From positions 6,784,336 through 6,848,335 of the forward strand of contig ML677385.1 in the NCBI GenBank assembly GCA_007922305.1: a stretch of DNA of 64,000 nt, read 5' to 3'. The notes beneath the pieces are model-generated. The model searched no databases. It saw nothing but the letters and a program-made list of their open reading frames with translations, and was not told where the DNA came from. The translations under genes and the position numbers were made by a program. This DNA is from Dermatemys mawii. Taxonomy: Eukaryota; Chordata; Testudines; Dermatemydidae. This document shows positions 22,600 to 33,213 of this stretch, piece after piece; position 1 is the stretch's first letter, and each line of letters begins with the position of its first letter.

Positions 22600-23270
22600 A
22601 GTCAGATATTAGACCTAATTGGTGAGCAAATAATGAGAGGATGGGCAATTCCACTCATCACTCCCTTTTTGGGTCCCTATAGAAAGAGACTTTGGAGGGG
22701 AAAGAACAAATAGAAGAACAAAGGGAGGTTACTGGAGCAAGCTTCATCATCATGGCTGCCAATCGCATCATCCCCAGGGACCCAGACTTTCTTTGTCCTA
22801 ATCCTGAGCAATGTTCTGACCAGCTCAGACCAGAGAGAGGGATCCAGATTACATCACCACCCCTCCCAGCTCCAGCGGAATCTCACACTCCACCTGAGAT
22901 GAATCAGACTTTAACAACAGCAGCTCCAGCCTGTCTCAACTAACTTCTTCTCTTTCCCCCAGGAGGACAGTTATTACCGCCTCTGACACCAGCTAAGAGA
23001 CGGTCAGACAAGGGTTTTTTTTCCCCCTTGTAAGACTCCAGCTAAAGGAAAGACAATAAGGAATGTTGTTAAAACAAAAGCCATATTTTACATTCCCAAT
23101 GCTTTAACTGGTTTTCCTTCTTTTCTGCATCTTTAATAAATCTTTAGTACCATGGTGGTTTTGCCATGGTACTAAGCAGGCTGAGGTCTCTGTATGCCAA
23201 GCCCCAGACCTTGTTTAATACCATTTAAGGTTAGACTTTGACTGGGTTACATTAACACCTTTGGCACATT
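22600..23270 (+). repeat. LTR-like repeat with poly(A) signal
   Basis: A plus-strand poly(A) signal AATAAA lies at 23135-23140, preceded by CTTTTCTGCATC and followed directly by a 10-bp perfect hairpin (AGTACCATGG 23146-23155, CCATGGTACT 23164-23173). Downstream, GCAGGCTGAGGTCTCTGTA and the ending GGGTTACATTAACACC fit a U5-like tail. The left end is uncertain. No target duplication was identified, so this may be a fragment rather than a whole solo LTR. Confidence 0.45.
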
Positions 23271-23644
23271 TATTCCATCTAAATTATTAAAACAGGAGTC
23301 ATGAGGCCAGAGCTCTATACTGCATTTTCCTAATGGGTAGGGAACATTGCTACCCCCCACCCCCAGCCCCATGTGCACTCACCAGTCCCAGAAGAGAAAG
23401 TGCCTTCTAAGGGACCCCTCAGCCTTGATCCTGCACCACTGAAGTCAATGGGGATTTTGCCAGTTAGAGCTGTTTCTTGTCTTGGAGTTGTATGATTCCC
23501 CACTGCCCTACACAGGGCTTGTGCAAAATGTACATCCTAGCCCTTTATTGTTGACTGGCAGTGTGATTTACTTGTTGTTCTATTCCAAAGGAAATCACTA
23601 CAAACCAACTACAACATCAGATGCCTCTTACTATCATAGTAAGA
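23271..23644. other. Short unassigned stretch
   Basis: Includes a C-run at about 23355 and a CTGAAGTCAATGGGG MITE motif near 23443; no gene. Confidence 0.25.
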
Positions 23645-23765
23645 TTATTTGTATTATCATAGCACCTACAAACTCCAGTCATGTAGCAGGGACCCCACCA
23701 CGTTGGACACTGTACATACATAACAAAAAGACTGTCATTGCCCTAATGAGCTTGCAATTAATTTA
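23645..23765 (-). repeat. L2/MIR-type repeat tail
   Basis: The plus strand reads TTATTTGTATTATCATAGC, then CAGTCATGTAGCAGGGACCC, then TAATGAGCTTGCAATT, the reverse complement of the tail seen at 27570-27680. It is an old interspersed repeat; the exact family name is uncertain. Confidence 0.5.
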
Positions 23766-24399
23766 ATAGAATTTAAGGCCAAAAACTTGTTTTGCTCCAA
23801 ATTCTTCTGAAGAGGATCTTTCCTCCTACCTGCCATTCCCTTTTACTCGCAAACACCAAGGTTTACATTTGTCAGAAGTGACGGGTGATTTTGGATGCAT
23901 AACTTGAAGCACCTTAACGGAGCCTGACAATCAGGCCCTTTAAGTTGTCTCAAACTGGGAATCCAAAAATTAAGCCAAAATAAGTCCTGAGTCACTTTTG
24001 AACATTTAGGGCAAAAATTCTTACATTTTCTTGCACCGTGATGAAATGCATATAACATCAGTCATTTAGTGGTCTGCCTTATATTAATGCGAAACATTCT
24101 TGCAAACAGATGTTTATAGCCTTATGAACTGTACATGGAGTATTGCCAGAAGGTTGGTTCTAGTCTTCCACTGAGAGCTCTGTCAGCTGTGATTGGTCAA
24201 GAGCTAAAGTGTATCACAAAGGACGGACCTTGCCAATTGGAAGCAGGAATCACATCATCCTTTCAGCTCAATCTAAAACTCTCTGAAACATTTGCAAAAG
24301 CTGGAAACAATAGTTCTTTGTTCCCACTGCTTTTCCAACAGTCTTCCACACAGTTGTCCGTGTGATTTTGCTGGTTCACTTGAGGACACTAGCAGTAGT
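23766..24399. other. No gene recognised
   Basis: Unassigned. The frame at 24135-24365 has no recognisable domain; the LINE relic that starts near 24400 may extend into this stretch. Confidence 0.25.
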
Positions 24400-26100
24400 G
24401 GCTGGAACTGCTCTTGTCTAGCTTCATTCTTATCTTTCTGAGAGAACTTGAAGAGTAGCTGTGAAAAACTGCTCTCTTTGGTGGGACGCTGCTGGGGTCA
24501 ATGCTGTTGCCTCTTTTTTGTTCGACGTGTGTCTGAAGATGCTAGAGGGCTTTGGTGAGGCGATGTTACCTGCAGTGCGCTGAGTACGCTGATGACACTC
24601 AGCTCCATATGTTCTTCACATCTGGCCCTGTCAGGATTGCCTCCCCACTCTGAACTCTAGGGTACAGAGGTGGGGACCCGCATGAAAAAAGGAAATAATC
24701 CCCCAAACTTATTTTAACAGCTTGGGTTAAAATGTTTTTCCCCAGAACACAACTTCTTCTGTGTCTGGAACTGATATGCTGCCACCATCAAGTGAGAATG
24801 TCTCAAAAAACCATTGGACATGGGCCACTTGAAGCCCCTCTTTCTCTTTCCACAAAACCCCCAAACTTATTCCCTCCCTGGGAAGCTTGAGAGAAAAGCC
24901 TCGCCTGATCCTGCAAGACGTGCCCAATCCAAAACCAGGATCTTACCCAATGGAAAACAAGCAGTCAGATTCTTAAAAGAAAGATTTTAATAAAAGAAAA
25001 AAAAGAAAGGAATAAATCGCTTATAACCATCAATAGAACAGCATCTACCATAATCAACAAAAGAATTAAGAAACCAAACCTCTCCCCCGAGGCAGCTTTC
25101 TCTCACTGTTGATATCTCTGCTGAATCTTACAATATCAAGAAGCACCCAGCCAACACTCACCACTGAGAACCCTCCAAGTGATAAAAAGAAGGTAAACTT
25201 ACTGACTACCTTACTTGATAGAAAGTTTATAGTTACAGTCAAAGAAATAGGTGTGATTCATCCCATAGCCGAGTTGAACAGAGAAGAGACCCAGAGAGAA
25301 ACTGAAACTCAAAATCCTTTGTCTCCTGAGGAATTTCTCATTGCTCAGTTGTCCACCTCTCAGGTTACCTTTAGCTTAACCCCTTACAGATAAACACTAA
25401 TTCTAGGCTACTTTATACTTATGACAGGCCCAATCAGAGCAAACTACTCAACCCCTAGCTGCAACTGGGTCTTTCATGAGAGCTAGCTGTGGGTGACTCA
25501 ATCCAGACAAGACAGATAATGTTAGTGGGCTGGAGGAAGGAGCTGGAAGAGTTGGAGGAACTCATATCAGTATCAGTATCCTTCTGATGGAGGGTGACTG
25601 CCTTTTTTAAAACGTGTGCTTTTCACAGGTGTTAGATCCTGGGGCGCTTCTGCATGCCCAGGTGGAGGCTGTCTCCAAAAGCACTTTTTCCATCTGTGCC
25701 TGGCAAGTGCAAGTTTTTCTCTCCAATGCAAACCTTAGCACAATGAGCTGTGCCTAGATTGGTCATGCTCTCTACACATTGGGATAGTTTGAAAGCTGCA
25801 GCTAGAGCGGAATGCTGCAGCCCACTTATCAAGTGGAGTTGCACATTAGGAGTGCATTAGATCTGTATTCTGGGACCTGCACTGGCCTCCAATAAGCTTT
25901 GAGGTGGAATTCAAGATCTTGGCTTTAACCTGGGAAGCCCTATATGGTTTGGGACCTGGTTACCTGAGAGAATCACCTCACTGCCCATAACATACGGTCA
26001 CAGGTGAGATCAGCAGAGGCGCTGGAGCTGAACCTCCCTCAGTATTACCAGGAGTGAGCTGCTAGCAAGGTGGTCTCTGCCAGCGGACCTCAATTTTGAA
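24400..26100 (+). pseudogene. L2-like LINE reverse-transcriptase relic, split by an LTR
   Basis: Upstream of the LTR the reverse-transcriptase core is readable in broken frames: a LGSMLLPLFCSTCV segment (24491-24540 region) resembling the GxxxGSxLxPLLF box, then EYADDTQLHMFFTSGP (about 24580-24627) with the catalytic YADD. Downstream (25427 on) a frame with DLHWPPISFEVEFKILAL and YGLGPGYLRE matches the C-terminal part of L2-type LINEs. Stops and frameshifts show it is dead. The 798-bp solo LTR at 24629-25426 lies between, bordered by GGCCC on both sides. L2 versus a related clade is a judgement. Confidence 0.7.
24629..25426 (-). mobile_element. Solo LTR with perfect 5-bp target duplication
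   Basis: Starts TGTCAGGATTGCC and ends CTTATGACA. It is flanked by GGCCC at 24624-24628 and 25427-25431, so the borders are exact. Landmarks include GAACTCTAGGGTACAGAGGT and an A-rich AGATTTTAATAAAAG segment where a minus-strand poly(A) signal would be expected but is mutated. No internal genes. The minus orientation is inferred from related turtle LTRs. It is younger than the LINE that it interrupts. Confidence 0.85.
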
Positions 26101-26889
26101 ACTGACTCCTCCTCTTGGTCCACCAGAGCTGAGATTTAATAAGTGTCTGAGCACACTCCAAAACACATCGTAATGTAGGCTGTCGAGGAAGCTGTAAATG
26201 GAGGGGGAGGTATTTAGGGGCAGTGTTTTGTCTGCATTTATGATGTGTTTTTAATTTATGGGATAGGCACCCAGAGAACTGGGTGGACATCTACAGATGT
26301 ATTTTTAAATTGAATACATTCTGCATTCAATCAGATTTAAGTTACAAACTACGAGAGATTAACATTTTAATAGACCTTTGGGAATGGACCAATGGAGGAG
26401 TGGTAGATCCATGTTCTGTGCAGATTCGCAAGTCCCAATACCCTGTGCAAGTGACACAGAGGGGCCATGGTTGCTATTACAGTCCAGGGGTTTCCTGGCA
26501 GCCCCTCGCCCTAGCTCTGTATTTGGGGGTGATGTTCACTTCTTCAGCTGCCCTGCACTCCCAGCTGCACAGATCCCAAATAATTGTTCTCTATGTAGAC
26601 ATGAGGAATTTCATATTAGTAAATAAGTCATGACAGATAAGCACATAATGCAATATCACATAATGCAAATCACATTGGATAAAATCCTGTGTCCACTGAA
26701 GTCAATGGGAGCTTTGCCATTGACTTCAATGGGGCCAGATTTTCATATATGGAATGAATAAGGTGCTTAATAAAGCTTCTGTGTTTGTAGAAACGTGTGG
26801 CAGAGCACCCAAAACATAAAAGGGATGGTTAAAATAATCAAAAGAAATTAAATAAGTAAAAATGAGAAAGTGTAACACCAGGATCCATC
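26101..26889. other. No gene recognised; short palindrome
   Basis: A perfect 12-bp stem (TGAAGTCAATGG 26697-26708, CCATTGACTTCA 26717-26728) marks a palindromic MITE relic around 26680-26745. The open frames at 26283-26633 have no domain. Confidence 0.35.
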
Positions 26890-27240
26890 TACATACTGGT
26901 ACCGTTAATATTGCAGTATGCAATGAATAAGGCATATCCCATAAGCATATACAATTGCAGGTAGCATATCATAAGTGAATAATACAGTATGCAACACATA
27001 AGACTTATCACACATGTAACAGAAGTAAGGTATATAAACAAAGCATATTGTAAAGGATATAGCTATGTGTTTAATCATAGGTAAACACATCATTAGAGAA
27101 TGCTACACTATCCAATAAATACTACATCTTATAAAAAGCATATGTAACTCCAGGTAGCATCTCATTAATGAATATTATGATACACTCCAGATAGCATCTT
27201 ATTAATGAATATTATGATACACTAATTCAGGTGTACCATA
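26890..27240. repeat. Degenerate AT-rich minisatellite
   Basis: The block contains many variants of a GCATATC(A/T)(T/C)AA-G-TGAATA theme. Near its right end two adjacent 37-bp units (27147-27183 and 27184-27220) differ at only two positions. The left part is much more diverged, so recent duplication happened only at the right. Confidence 0.6.
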
Positions 27241-27569
27241 TAAGCCTATTCAATTACAATAAACATTCTTATTTTATGTTCTCTCCTTTGTTTCTCCCCC
27301 CTCTCCCCATATTACAGGGACAGTGAGAACTAATTGAAAAGGGCATGGCATGCATAAATATGTCTCCTTTTGCATCTGTGCTACCTCTTGCTGCAGCAAA
27401 GAATGATCTGTCTATGGAGAAAACTACTCAGAAAACAAAGATACTTAAAACATTAATGGAAAGTACTGTAGACCTAAGTCAGGACAACCTGAAATACACG
27501 TGAGAGGAAAAAAGCCCAGGGTGAAGGTTCTGAATAACAAACAAATTTTAAAATAAAGTTTGGTTATTC
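27241..27569. other. Unassigned
   Basis: Nothing recognised in this AT-rich stretch. Confidence 0.2.
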
Positions 27570-27680
27570 ATTTTCCTAAATTGTAAGCTCTTTGAAGCAA
27601 GGCCATAGTTTTGCTGTGGGCATACAGACAGCGTCCAGCACAGTGTATACAGCACTACCGCAATATTGTTACTACTACTA
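27570..27680 (+). repeat. L2/MIR-type repeat tail
   Basis: AATTGTAAGCTCTTTGAAGC, then GGGCATACAGACAGCGTCCA, then CACTACCGCAATATTG followed by a TACTACTAATAGTAAT tail. It is the plus-strand form of the repeat at 23645-23765. Confidence 0.55.
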
Positions 27681-28400
27681 ATAGTAATCAATAATTAGTT
27701 AACAATGACATTATTTTATACTTTCATGTCCCAATTCCCCTGTAAGAGACAACACCAACTTGAGTGTACACGGAGACATTTTTTCTCCTTGGTGCATAAT
27801 GAGAAATATTTGTGAGGGTTACGTGGATACTTTACATGTGCACTGATCACGTTTGCAAATGTGAAGCAACATTCATTTTTCGTCTAAGGGAGGATGTCAA
27901 AATGCATTGCACAATTCAAAAGTTCCATTCTATTTGTTTTGAAAGAAGTTATTAGGGACCGGATGGCTCAGGGATTTGGAAATGGAATATGAAACCTCTC
28001 ATCTCTAGGTCAACAATTCAAATATGACCCAGATTATTAGTCATGGAAAGTCATTACCATCTCATGGCAGTTCTTATGTAAAATGAGATGTGATCACTCT
28101 TTCTCAGTCTAGTTCCTAACAGGTCTTCCAGTTGTGATGTTGGGGATCCCTGTTTGTTTGTCATAATTTTTTTAATCTTGTCGGTAGACTCCTCTGAGAG
28201 GCCACTGATTGAATGGAGATAAACTGAACTGCCACCTCAGTGCTATCAATGATCCCTGCAGCTGATACTTGGCATGGGACACCTTACTCTGCTGTTGCGG
28301 GTACAGCATCTGAAATGTTTCTTGCCGTCTATAGTATCTGTTCCCCTTCAGAAGCTACGCACATTCAGTTAACATTCCTTAAAAAGGAACTGATTGTATG
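27681..28400. other. No gene recognised
   Basis: Unassigned DNA. No frame longer than 85 residues and no splice-bounded exon candidate. Confidence 0.25.
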
Positions 28401-28609
28401 CAGGGGTGAAAGTAAAATTTTGGATTTACCGGTATGGGGAGAGGGCGCAGCTTCCCCCGGAAGGGGCGGGGCCTCTGATGGAAGGGAGCAGGGCTAGGGA
28501 ATCAGCAGTCGTTCCACCCTGCCCCCACAGCTGGTTAGCTGTTCCTTTTGCCCCTCTCTCCCGTCAGCAGATGTGGGGGAGCAAAAGGAACAGGGACCTT
28601 AAAGCGCTA
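28401..28609 (+). repeat. Truncated hAT-like element
   Basis: Starts CAGGGGTGAAAGTAAAATTT, followed by TTTACCGGTATGGGG and a GC-rich body. This matches the 5' end of a CAGGGGTGAAAGTAA-type repeat, but it runs into CR1 sequence at about 28610 with no second terminus. Classification as hAT rests on the CAGGGG end only. Confidence 0.4.
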
Positions 28610-29381
28610 CAATTTTTCATGCTCTTCCTTGTCACAACCTTTCATGTACTTGAAAACTGTTATGTCTCCCCTCAGTCTTCTAGTCTCCAGACTAAACAAA
28701 CCCAATTTTGAAAATCTTCCCTCTAGGGCATGTTTTCTAGACCTTTAATCATTGTTGTTGTTCTTCTCTGGACTTTCGCCAGTTTGTCCACATCTTTCCT
28801 GAAATGTGGTGCCCAGAACGGGATACACTACTCCATTTGAGGCCTAATCAGTACAGAGTAGAGCAGAAGAATTACTTCTCGTGTGTTGCCCACAACACTT
28901 CTGCTAATACATCCCAGAATGACATTCACTTTTTTTGCAACAGTGTTACACTGTTGTCTCATATTTAGCTTGTGAGCCATTATGACCCCTCAGATCCCTT
29001 TCCACATTACTCCTTCCTAGGCAGTCATTTCCTACTTTGTATGTGTGCAACTGATTGTTCTTTCCTAAGTGGAGTACTTTGCATTTGTCCTTACTGAATT
29101 TACTTCAGATCATTTCTCCAGTCTGCCAAGATCATTTTGAATTTTAATCTTATCCTCCAAATCACTTGCAACCTCTCCCAATTTGGTATTGTCCACAAAC
29201 TTTGTAAGTGTATGCCCTATGCCATTATCTAAATCATTAATTAAGATATTGAACAGAGCCAGACCCTGTGGGACCACATTTTATATGCCCTTCCAGCATG
29301 ACTGTCAGCCACTGATAAGTACTCTCTGCAAACAGTTTTCCAACCAGTTATACACCCACCTTATAGTAGCTCCATCTAGGC

Positions 29382-30325
29382 CAATGGTTCCCAAACTTTA
29401 ACAACCTGTGAACCCCTTTCAATCGAATGTCAAGTCTCGTGAACCCCCTCCTAAAAATGAATATTTCCAGGAATTTTCTCCTTTCCCTGAGTATAGATTA
29501 TAAAAGTAGTGATCTTCGAAATATAAAATTTATTTTTATGACATACTTATTACACACTATTTACAATTAATTATTATTATTTATCATTACAATATTTGTA
29601 TTACATTATGAAAATGGCAACACTCTTCCAAGATCTCACTTTCGTAGCTTGTATCACTTTGAATAAGCCTGTTTTAAGACAAGGCTCCTATGTTTCATCA
29701 AGGAGTATCAGATGTGAAACAGCATGAAGGGATTTAAGAAGCCAACTCAAAGAGTTCCTCCAACAAAAGCACTCAGGCCTTGAGCAGTCCAGGTAAACAA
29801 TGCACGTTACAACAAAGCTTAAATTTATTCTTCATAATCATTTGAAAAACAATACTAGCTGCCTATTTCATTTTAAAAACAGCAAAAAGTATCCACCTCC
29901 CTTTCCATTTCTGATAAGACAGGGGTTCTCAGACTTTTGTACTGCTGGCCCCTTTCACATACTAAGCCTCTGAGTGCGACCCTCCTTATACATTAAAAAC
30001 ACTTTTTTATATACTTAACACCTTTATAAATGCTGGAGGCAAAGCAGGATTTGGGGTGGAGGCTCGCAACCCCCAATGTAATAACCTCGCGACCCCGAGT
30101 CTGAGAACCCCTGTGATAAGGAGTCTTGAAGTTGAAATCTCAGTGTGATATATATGCTTGCTTTGATCTGTTTAGCTCCTGGAAGTCCAGGGGCTCCGGG
30201 GCTGTTGGCCTTGTGCTGGTCCCTAGGGACAGCTCTGAACAATATTAGGGATTTTTTTCCCGAGAACCCACTGTAACATTTCATGAACCCCCAGGGGTTC
30301 ACAAACCCCAGTTTGGGAACCACTG
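29382..30325. mobile_element. hAT element inside the CR1
   Basis: Starts CAATGGTTCCCAAACTTTAA and ends CAGTTTGGGAACCACTG, inverted repeats with perfect 8-bp target duplications ATCTAGGC at 29374-29381 and 30326-30333. Subterminal AACCCC(T/C)TTTC and GAACCCCCAGGGGTTC motifs are also inverted. AT-rich and non-coding. It is itself interrupted by a smaller hAT at 29920-30113. Confidence 0.9.
29920..30113. mobile_element. hAT MITE nested within the hAT
   Basis: Starts CAGGGGTTCTCAGACTT and ends AGTCTGAGAACCCCTG, flanked by TGATAAGA (29912-29919) and TGATAAGG (30114-30121), an 8-bp duplication with one mismatch. 194 bp, non-coding. It is the innermost and hence youngest of three nested elements. 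Confidence 0.85.
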
Positions 30326-30450
30326 ATCTAGGCTATATTTCCCTAGTTTGTTTATGAGAAGGTCATGTGAGACAGTATCAAAAGCCTTATTAAAGTCAAG
30401 ATATGCCAGATCAACCGCTTCCCTGCTATCCATAAGGTTTATCCTTTCCC

Positions 30451-31153
30451 TTTTCCCCCACACTCCCCTAGCTATTGGCTATGTGGATCAACAAGATAGT
30501 TTTTCGATCCCTGAGACCTTGCACAAGTCTAGGGAGACCTGAGCAAACTCTTTACTCCTAACTCACACATTCAGAATGAGAAGCAGAATTCCAGCGAGAG
30601 ACGGGGAGAATATAAAGCCACATTTCCCATGTACTTGGGGACATGATCTCTAAACATCATTAAGCATAAAGGCTGCCAATGTTTCTTTGTGAGTGCTTTG
30701 GAGGGAGAGGAGAGCAGCACGCATTTGGACCTTACACTCTCCCTTCAATTTTCACACCACGGTCACACATTAGTGGAACTTCAGGAAAGACCTGGCTATT
30801 CCCCTGCCGTTTCCTCTCTGGGCCACTAGGGGCAGCTTTTGAAGCTGTGAACAAGAAATCAAAGCTTCCACTTTTCCTCCCCACCTCCCGTCTTACTGCT
30901 CCCTGCCTTGCGCAGCACAACGAACCAGGCAGCAGGGAAAATTATTTAACTATTCTTTACCTTTCCAAAAAGGTAAAGAATAATTAAAAGACATTTAAAG
31001 CAGTGTATGTATTTAAAAACAGCTGGAAATCCAGCATATCAGATTTCCTCACTTGTACAGACACTAACGGTGCCACTCTTTTGTTGTGCCACATCCACCC
31101 TCTGGTACAACCTCTCTTCCAGAGCCATCCTTAACTCTGACAACAGTACCTCT
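30451..31153. other. No gene recognised
   Basis: Unassigned. A 14-bp inverted pair (ATTCTTTACCTTTC 30951-30964 and AAAGGTAAAGAAT near 30970) forms a small hairpin. Open frames here are below 105 residues and have no domain. Confidence 0.3.
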
Positions 31154-31161
31154 GGAGGGAG

Positions 31162-31285
31162 TAGGGTGATCAGATGTCCTGATTTTATAGGGACAATCCC
31201 AATGTCTGGGTCTTTTTGTTATGTAGGCTTCTATTACCCCCCACCCTCTGTCCTGATTTTTCATATTTTCTGTCTGGTCACCCTA
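31162..31285. mobile_element. Short hAT MITE with perfect 8-bp duplication
   Basis: Starts TAGGGTGATCAGATG and ends GTCTGGTCACCCTA; flanked by GGAGGGAG at 31154-31161 and 31286-31293. 124 bp, non-coding. The 136-residue frame that runs across it (31007-31417) is therefore not a gene. Confidence 0.85.
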
Positions 31286-31293
31286 GGAGGGAG

Positions 31294-31569
31294 CGAGGAA
31301 GGAGAGGTGCCAGACAAGGACACCAGACAAGACAGAGAAACAAAAAAAAACAGAGTGGCATTTTTGCGAAAGGTGAATATTTTAATGTTTTTCTATATTT
31401 TATACAGGTCTCCATGACAGTTTTGGAGAGGTTAAAAAAACCCACCCATGGCAGGAGAGGTGGATTAAGTGCCAAACTCCCACTGACTGTCAAGCAGATA
31501 CCTAACTCCCTTATCTTTTTTTAAATTCTACCTTTAAAAGTCATAAACTGATAAATAATTAAGGCAAAT
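31294..31569. other. Short unassigned stretch
   Basis: Nothing recognised. Confidence 0.2.
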
Positions 31570-31760
31570 GCATATAGTGCTCTTCATCCATAGATCACAA
31601 AGCACTTTACAAAGGCAGGTAAGTGTAATTATCACCATTTTAAAGTGGGGAAAATGAGTCTCAGAAATTAAGAGAATTGCCCAGGGCTACAGAGCAAGTG
31701 AGTGGCAGAGTTTGAACTAGAACCCAACTTCAGTGAATGTCATGCTTGGGCCTTAGCCAC
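31570..31760 (-). repeat. MIR-like SINE
   Basis: Reverse-complement landmarks: CAAAGCACTTTACAAAGGC, CACCATTTTAAAGTGGGG, GAGAATTGCCCAGGGCTAC and GTGAGTGGCAGAGTTTGAAC. Complete enough for recognition; no clear target duplications. Confidence 0.7.
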
Positions 31761-32964
31761 TACCTCACTAATAGACATTTAGTCCAGGCCACATAACAAA
31801 AGGAGCTAGGATTTAAAGTTATGCAACCACCTCCTGGCCTTAGCATCAACCAAGAACATTAATATCCTAAACATTTCTGTCATTCTGCCATCTTGATTGT
31901 GTGCAGCATATTCATCATCTTTACCTTTCCTTTGCTTTAATCTTCCCAGTTTGCATATACACAGGCCCAGACAATAACAATTGCCATAAAACAATTGTGA
32001 TGTCATCCTACCAATAAAAATTGCTCTGCTAATCAGACAACTTTCAATCACCATGCCTGAAGAGCCTCATTTTAAACTGGCAGGCTGAAGAGGGCAGTGG
32101 ATAAATTAGCCTATCTGATTGCATGCTGAAATACATTGATTTAAGATTTTTCCCATTCAGCCTGACAACTTGTCTAAATAGGTTCATGTCTGAAGAAGAC
32201 AGCTTGCAGACATGATGTGTATGACAGAGCATCACAAATATAATACAGTAGCATGCAGAGCCAGAGAGCAATATACTGCGGAAAGGATTAGCAGGGAAAA
32301 GACAGGATTCCAAATAAACAAAGCAGGTATGTTAAAAGCTATGCCACTGGTGCTTAATTATGATTTTCTTTTTCTATTTCTAATTGCAAAGTCACTGTAG
32401 GGAAAAAGCAATTAGTGATCTGCTATTATTCACCGTGTCATGTTTAACTACTCATTAGCAATTCCCATTGACAGCGGTAGCACATAGGATCTCATTCTTC
32501 AAGCATCCCTAAATATGTACTGGGATGGCTTTTGGATGCCCAGAGAATGGATAGTAGCTCTGCAGAGCTTAGACTCCATTTTCCTCGTTCGGAAAGCATG
32601 TGGCATTTCTGGGGCTCCGTCACATTAGAAATAAATAATAATAAACAGGCTTTGGTCCCACCCAATCCTAGCAGTCCTGTTTGCACAGGGTCCCCTCATG
32701 CAGTTTCAAGCAGTGTTTTCACCTTGTTCTGTAACAAAAGAATCCCTAGAGGAACAATTCTGCCCCTTATCAGCAGGTGACAGAGCAACCAATGAAAAAC
32801 AATCGGCAAACCAGCCATAAATCAAGAAGAGGTTTTCACTACATAAGCCAGTAAACCAAACCTTTCTTTCCAGTGGAATACATCATCACAATGGGGAGCG
32901 GAAGGTAGGCCATTAGCATCACGATAAAACAGCGGAAGTAATCAGCAACACCAGGCTAGAATGA
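31761..32964. other. Non-repetitive stretch without a supported gene
   Basis: About 1.2 kb with no repeat that I recognise, which is unusual in this window. The part 31980-32400 has the look of conserved non-coding DNA (balanced composition, no repeat motifs). A possible acceptor (CTTTCTTTCCAG at about 32863-32874) is seen near the candidate exon that follows, but the short stretch between it and the next GT has no coding signature. Confidence 0.25.
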
Positions 32965-32994
32965 GGGCTAGATTTACTTGAAAATAATCTGCAG

Positions 32995-33209
32995 GATTTT
33001 GATACATTGCTTGATATAATCCAGGCCACAATGGCCTCTCTCCTAATGAGCAGCTGCTCGGTTCTCAGTGAAAGTTGCACAAACGCAAAGAAGAAAAATG
33101 AAGATTTATTGATGGACTGGATCGACAACATCCTGGCTGCTGAAACTGCTCAGAACAGCAGAGCGTTGAGCAGTCTCAGAGAGAACCTGTTAAAGAAGAT
33201 CAGATTAAG
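32995..33209 (+). CDS. Candidate internal exon, unknown protein
   Basis: An open frame runs from a TGA at 32962 through to 33209, where AAG|GTAAAC is a good splice donor; in genomic DNA the frame stops three bases later (TAA 33211-33213). A possible acceptor is CTGCAG ending at 32994. The encoded segment of about 71 residues is strongly helical, with Leu spaced in heptad fashion (for example LQDFDTLLDIIQATMASLL and LSSLRENLLKKI) and a Lys/Glu-rich middle (NAKKKNEDLLMDWIDN). Codon use is mixed and includes CpG codons, unlike the chance frames nearby. No family is recognised; a resemblance to small coiled-coil meiotic proteins is too thin to call. It could equally be a decayed exon or chance. 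Confidence 0.3.
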
Positions 33210-33213
33210 GTAA

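Larger units (their letters stand above)
28610..30450 (-). mobile_element. CR1 LINE fragment with nested hAT insertions
   Basis: Minus-strand CR1 ORF2, C-terminal reverse-transcriptase region. Plus-strand landmarks are CATGTACTTGAAAACTGTTA, AGACCTTTAATCATTGTTG, GTCCACATCTTTCCTGAAAT and ACTTTGCATTTGTCC in 28610-29373, resuming as GGCTATATTTCCCTAGTTTG at 30334 and GTATCAAAAGCCTTATTAAAG. Stops and indels show that it is dead. A 944-bp hAT (29382-30325) splits it. The same region of CR1 is present at 54645-56440, which lets the two copies be aligned. Confidence 0.85.

Noticed and set aside
26890..27240. CRISPR-like repeats
   Set aside because: Units are adjacent without spacers, degenerate, and this is a vertebrate nuclear sequence.
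31007..31417. 136-residue plus-strand frame
   Set aside because: It contains the complete hAT MITE at 31162-31285.
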